Part shown: piece by piece, positions 59,640 to 64,000 of the stretch | Position numbering within the stretch: the first letter of the stretch is position 1 | Layout of the letters: every line of letters starts with the position of its first letter | DNA from: Bromus sterilis | Taxonomy: Eukaryota; Streptophyta; Magnoliopsida; Poales; Poaceae | NCBI GenBank assembly: GCA_950022295.1 | Contig: OX465600.1 | Coordinates: forward strand, 312,118,031 to 312,182,030 | DNA length: 64,000 nt | Direction of reading: 5' to 3' | Made by a program: the position numbers and the translations under genes | The notes under the pieces: model-generated | What the model was told of the DNA's origin: nothing | The model's database searches: none | What the model saw: only the letters and a program-made list of their open reading frames with translations

Positions 59640-59865
59640 AGATCAATGACGGTTTCTGTGACAGTCAAGTTCGGGCCTATCTTGGGCTGGGCGGGCCTAG
59701 GAGCCAACCCGTGATAGACAAGAACCGTCATGGAAAGTACGGTGTCAAATTATGACGTGTGATACATTACAGATTTCAAAACCGTCATTGACGAACATCC
59801 ATGATGGTTTTCCACCGCTTGATGACAGATTGAGACCGTCATGCATAAGCAGGTTTCTTGTAGTG
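59640..59865 (+). mobile_element. CACTA transposon 3' terminus
   Basis: It ends with the complement of CACTACAAGAAACCTGC. Multiple subterminal ACCGTCAT / ATGACGGT repeats, in both orientations, occur within the last 220 bp. No matching left end was found, so the element's extent, and whether it holds the CBL exon, is open. Confidence 0.55.
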
Positions 59866-60708
59866 TTTATACGTGTCCTTTCGGTCCTGTCGTGGATGGT
59901 ATACTACTTGACCCTACACTCCCGGGCATACTTAGATTCAAGATCTACACGTGCGTCGAAGAGGAGGTGAAACGCAAGGGAATGACTACACCATCCGCGA
60001 GTGAAGCTTGGAAGAGAAGAAGAAGCGAAGCCAAGAAGCTACAGGCGTCGAACGTCTGGAATACACGTCGGACCGTCTGTGCTGGTCCTTGGACCGTCCA
60101 GAAAGCAGGACCCGAAGTGGACCCGGAGTGGTATTTATTCGGACCGTCCGGACCACAAGTCAGACCGTCCGACCAGGTCAACGCTTCCGGAATTGCCTGC
60201 ACGCAACGACTTGGGCCGCAGCCCGTGTACCGCTTCATTCCCCCTAGACTATAAGTACTCTTTCCCTACCTCCTTTCTAGGGTTAGCAAAGATTAGAACT
60301 AAACTTGAGAGAGCTTTTCTCATCTTCCTTCCCCTTGGGGATCTTCCCCCTTCTAGGGATCTACTACTTTTGAGGGAGAGAGGCTTCTTCTGCGGTTGAT
60401 CCTTAGACCTTCATGTTATAGCACATGGAGGAAGACTATATCCATATCTCTCTCTCAAGCTCCATCTCCCATAGGATTTGGAGGAAGTATACATGTATCT
60501 TTACCTTTGTTGTTGTTGGATCTTTTGTGTATATGCTATGTGTGTGATTGAGTGTTTGTGCTAGTGGATCTTGTTCCCTTCCTCCTATTTGTGTTGATTC
60601 CTTGTGAATTTCCCTTGTGTTCTTCGTGTTCTTCGCGTTCTTCGTCAAATCCACTTTCAATTCATGAAGATTGGGCCAATCCATAGGCTTTCCCTACATC
60701 ACTAGGAT
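59866..60708. other. Unassigned repeat-like sequence
   Basis: It contains several (T/C)GGACCGTC phrases at 60060-60175 and a TATA-like ACTATAAGTACTC at 60247, followed by CT-rich leader-like sequence. It could be an LTR remnant, but no TG...CA ends with matching duplications were found. Confidence 0.35.
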
Positions 60709-63700
60709 TATATCGTGTGTCTATCCTCACATTATACAGAAAAACTAGCACACAAGTGTACTATTAGGATATAAATCCGTACGCTATCTAAACACAGTAC
60801 AATTTAAAGTTCAATTGTAACATATCTTACACACAATATTCGACATAACCATAACAATAGGATGAAGCAGTGGTGCAGGATAGTTTCTTCCTCTGGGATC
60901 TTGATGGGTCAAGAAGCCCAACAAAAGTTGTCATTGTGTGGCAAGGTAATCATCCATTCATAATGCTTAACTTATTTGTAAAAATCTGCTAAACAACAGG
61001 TAAAGTAACAGAGAACAAATCACAATATGTAATCTCTCTAGAAGTTCAATATACAATGTACATATAACACACTAGAAGTCGCTATTGAGATTTTTGTTGA
61101 ACACTACGCTTTAGCAATCTTTAACACAGTATTTAGTCATATAAAATTATACACAAACATGTGCACATTCTCTCTCTCTCTATGTGTTGTGTGTGTGTGA
61201 TATGCTAAAATATATAAACCTTATGCTATAATAATCATGTACAAATATATAAATTTTGTTATAATATGATGGCTAAATTTAGCGAACAACATTTCTAATG
61301 AAAAACATTAAAAAGGTGTAACAAAAGAGATTGTACGTACTTAATATTTCATAATATTATTACATGGTTATCTATGTCATTTAACTAATAGAATCTTATA
61401 GTGTTGAAGATATTCGTATGATAAAAAAATATAAAAAATGTAAAAATTTAGTATAAAAATGATAAATGTTAGCATAAAACATTAGTTTAGACATACTCTT
61501 CTTTTAAATATCACAAACTAACCTTTGTCACTTTGACACTAGAGACATTTGGCATGATAAACATTGTTGTCCTATGTGACCATCATGAAAAAGTTGATTC
61601 CAAGAAAAACAGAATTATTCTGCATGTTAGGCACATCAAGCTAAAAAATTACTTGGACGACAACCTATGTGCCCAATGACACCCTCCCCTTGAGATCTCT
61701 CCGAACATGTTGATATATGGCAGGCAATGCACGATGGTGTCTTGACCGCCCCGTATGCCCAGAATGGTCTCCATGGCAACAATATTTTTCATATACGAAG
61801 ATCGAAGTGTGCAATCATTTTGGGAATAGAATGACCATATTGGAATATGACATGAGAACTAAGAACAACTGGAAGGGGAAACCACAATTTTGGAAATGGA
61901 AAGATCTTTGGCATAAGAAGAAGGGGCTACCCATAAGAGAGATTCGGTCCCCCTTGATATTCATGGCGGGGTCGCATCTGCACCAATGGGTCACAGTAGA
62001 AGCAAAAGGTGATGAATGACCCCTAACAAAAAATTCCAAAGAATAGAATTTAGACTCTACGTATCTTGGTATGTAGTACTCTCTCTTATTAACACTAGCA
62101 CATGTTCCCGTACATTGTAAATTTAGAAAATTCAAAACTGAAATATTATCATGCATCAACGATGGTGCGGACAGGTCGAGTTGCATCATGCCCGCACCTC
62201 ACTCTCTTTGATCACCCATTATTAGGCTTGAGTATCATTACTGGAGCCTAGACTGCCTAGTTAGCTAGAGATGTGACTGTTCTAAAACAGATATTGTTGA
62301 TGTAATGAGATGAGGCTGCAATAACTTTTTCTCCAAACATTTCTCCCCTTCTACTCGACGTCTAGGGCAAACACTTCTCTTTAGGCTTCTCCGCCGAGCC
62401 CGTGGATTCGTAACCCATTTGCATGCCGCTTCGGTGGGCAATGACGTGGAGGGACATCCCGGTGCCTTCGCTCCGACTAGTAGTTCAGGTTAGGTTTTTT
62501 TAGTCCTTGGTGTGCGCTCAGGCAGATCGCGGTGATTTTTTTTTGAGTTTGTCTTTCAGGCTTCGATCCTCCTAGAGTTCACCCCTCTCGACATAATCGA
62601 TGAAACTCCGACATAGATTTATGCCGTCTCCTTGAGGCAGTGAGATCAGGATTTCTCGTCATGTGTGTATGCTGGATAGATTTGGTGTCAATTGCCTCAA
62701 ATCTATTCAAGGGTTCAACAACGATGACAACGGCTTCAAGGCACATGGCACTGGTCCTTCGGGGCACATTCACGAAGACTTGCCAACTGTTATGAACAAG
62801 GTCAAAGCAGCTCTCATAGGGGAGTGCTGACAGCGGTGCGTCGGCCTCTCATTGTCGCAACGATAGTGGCAGTTTGGTGGTTATTCGATGGTCTAGAGAC
62901 TTTGATGTAATTTTTATTATCTTTGAGACGACATATAATTCATATGAACTTTCATACTAGGCATGAATCTTTTTCAAAAAAATAGACGAAACAAAAATAG
63001 TTTTACAGCTCCACTTTAGCAATTTTAGCGCGCCACAACTGACATCAACCTGTGGTTGAGTTGGTTAGGTGGATGGCTGTATCCCCAGCCCATCAGAATT
63101 CAAATCCAGATTTGACATTGGTGCTCGCATTTTCCTGAATTTATTTCAGGGCTTTCGGTGATGCGCTTTCAGTGGGAGGAGACGTTCCCGTCGACGACGA
63201 GGTGATGAGTTCGTCAATCTCAAGATGATGTACCGGCTCAGTATTGCGAACATGCTCATAAGGGTAGGGTGTGCGTGTGTGCATCATAGGGGTGATTGTA
63301 TACTCGTGTATGTGAGTTTTTAAGTTCTACTGTGTTCCTCAAAAAAAAAAATACGGCGCCCAATCCGACGGCCCCCACCTACAGCAGCCTAGATTTCGCG
63401 GCGCGCACAATCTGCGCCCAAGATTTGAAGCGCGGTATACCGCTTTTTACCGTGTTATGCGCTAAAAATTTTGCGCGCACTCTATTTCACAACGTCTTAT
63501 GGAGCATTGTTTTTTGTTCCGATGCCAAAAAATGATGGTTTTCATAGCGTGAGGCATTTTTTAGGCGTCTATCGGAGATGCTTTAAGTGTGCAACCAAAC
63601 GACATACATTCCGTTGTCTTTTTCCTATTTATCCTTAATCAGGCTCCTGGTTCACTCAGCCAAACCCCGATGGAAAATAAACCAAACACGTCCTCAAGGC

Positions 63701-63750
63701 GCACACCAGAGCCTGAGGCTAGCCGTTGTCACTGACTAGTGGGGTCAAAC
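60709..63750 (+). repeat. Long direct duplication, copy 2
   Basis: It is collinear with copy 1 with point differences and small indels. It contains the SINE at 63047-63351, absent from copy 1, and lacks about 650 bp. The L1-like 3' end recurs at 62340-62983. Confidence 0.85.
63047..63351 (+). mobile_element. tRNA-derived SINE, copy 2
   Basis: The head CCTGTGGTTGAGTTGGTTAG (A-box like), GAATTCAAATCC (B-box like) and a terminal A11 run are all present. Copy 1 of the duplication shows the same locus without the insert, so the borders are well supported. Confidence 0.75.
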
Positions 63751-64000
63751 AATGCCTATGTGAGCACTGGTTAAACTGGTGTGTGGAACCACTGTTGTTA
63801 ACCATTTCCATTAAATAATAATTGTCCATTTAATTTACATAATGGGCACACTGTCAGTGACATGGCCAATGGATTAGCAGTTTAGCACTAGTCTAATGAC
63901 AAACCACATCGGCAGCTTAACACCAATGACCACAGAATGTGGCGAGGGATTCATTAACACTGTTCTACGAGATCCTGGGCTCAAGACACTTCATGGGTGG
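63751..64000. other. No gene seen
   Basis: Short unique-looking tail of the window; no domain or repeat was recognised. Confidence 0.4.

Noticed and set aside
55300..63750. The two long direct copies as LTRs of a large nonautonomous retrotransposon
   Set aside because: The copies do not begin TG or end with matched CA and 5-bp duplications, and no primer site or polypurine tract borders the middle segment.

Overview
The window is plant nuclear DNA, almost certainly from a Pooideae/Triticeae-type grass. It carries Stowaway, Tourist and hAT miniature elements, CACTA-type elements with CACTAGTAGAAAA termini, Copia and L1/RTE elements, a decayed plastid petD fragment and a grass-style resistance gene. 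Most of the sequence is transposon-derived. No rRNA, tRNA or CRISPR array was seen.

The centre of the window (10871-44920, + strand) is one very long gene. Eight exons join in phase into a 1518-residue reading frame with no internal stop: an N-terminal Ser/Thr protein kinase (exons 1-5), an NB-ARC nucleotide-binding domain (exon 6), an LRR domain (exon 7) and an acidic C-terminal tail (exon 8). This kinase-NB-LRR order and the eight-exon layout are those known for wheat Tsn1, the sensitivity gene for the necrotrophic effector ToxA, so the gene is called Tsn1-like. Three introns are hugely expanded (8.2, 11.3 and 9.5 kb). They hold nested Copia elements, an L1 and a full-length RTE LINE (all antisense to the gene), many MITEs, a CACTA miniature element and the petD fragment.

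Left flank (1-10870): the 5' part of a second receptor-like kinase gene runs off the left edge on the - strand. A decayed copy of kinase exons 1-2 of the Tsn1-like gene lies at 3036-4312 (+), broken by a CACTA-type insertion. The rest is MITEs, a fold-back element, diverged duplications and a possible small secreted peptide ORF. Together these suggest a local kinase cluster from which the fusion gene draws its N-terminal module.

Right flank (44921-64000): repeat-rich sequence with no convincing complete host gene. It holds a 5'-truncated L1 LINE with a 709-codon ORF, a second member of the fold-back family with a central minisatellite, and a ~3-3.5 kb segment present twice in direct orientation (55300-58853 and 60709-63750). 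Between the two copies lie a single captured exon resembling a calcineurin B-like protein and a CACTA 3' terminus.
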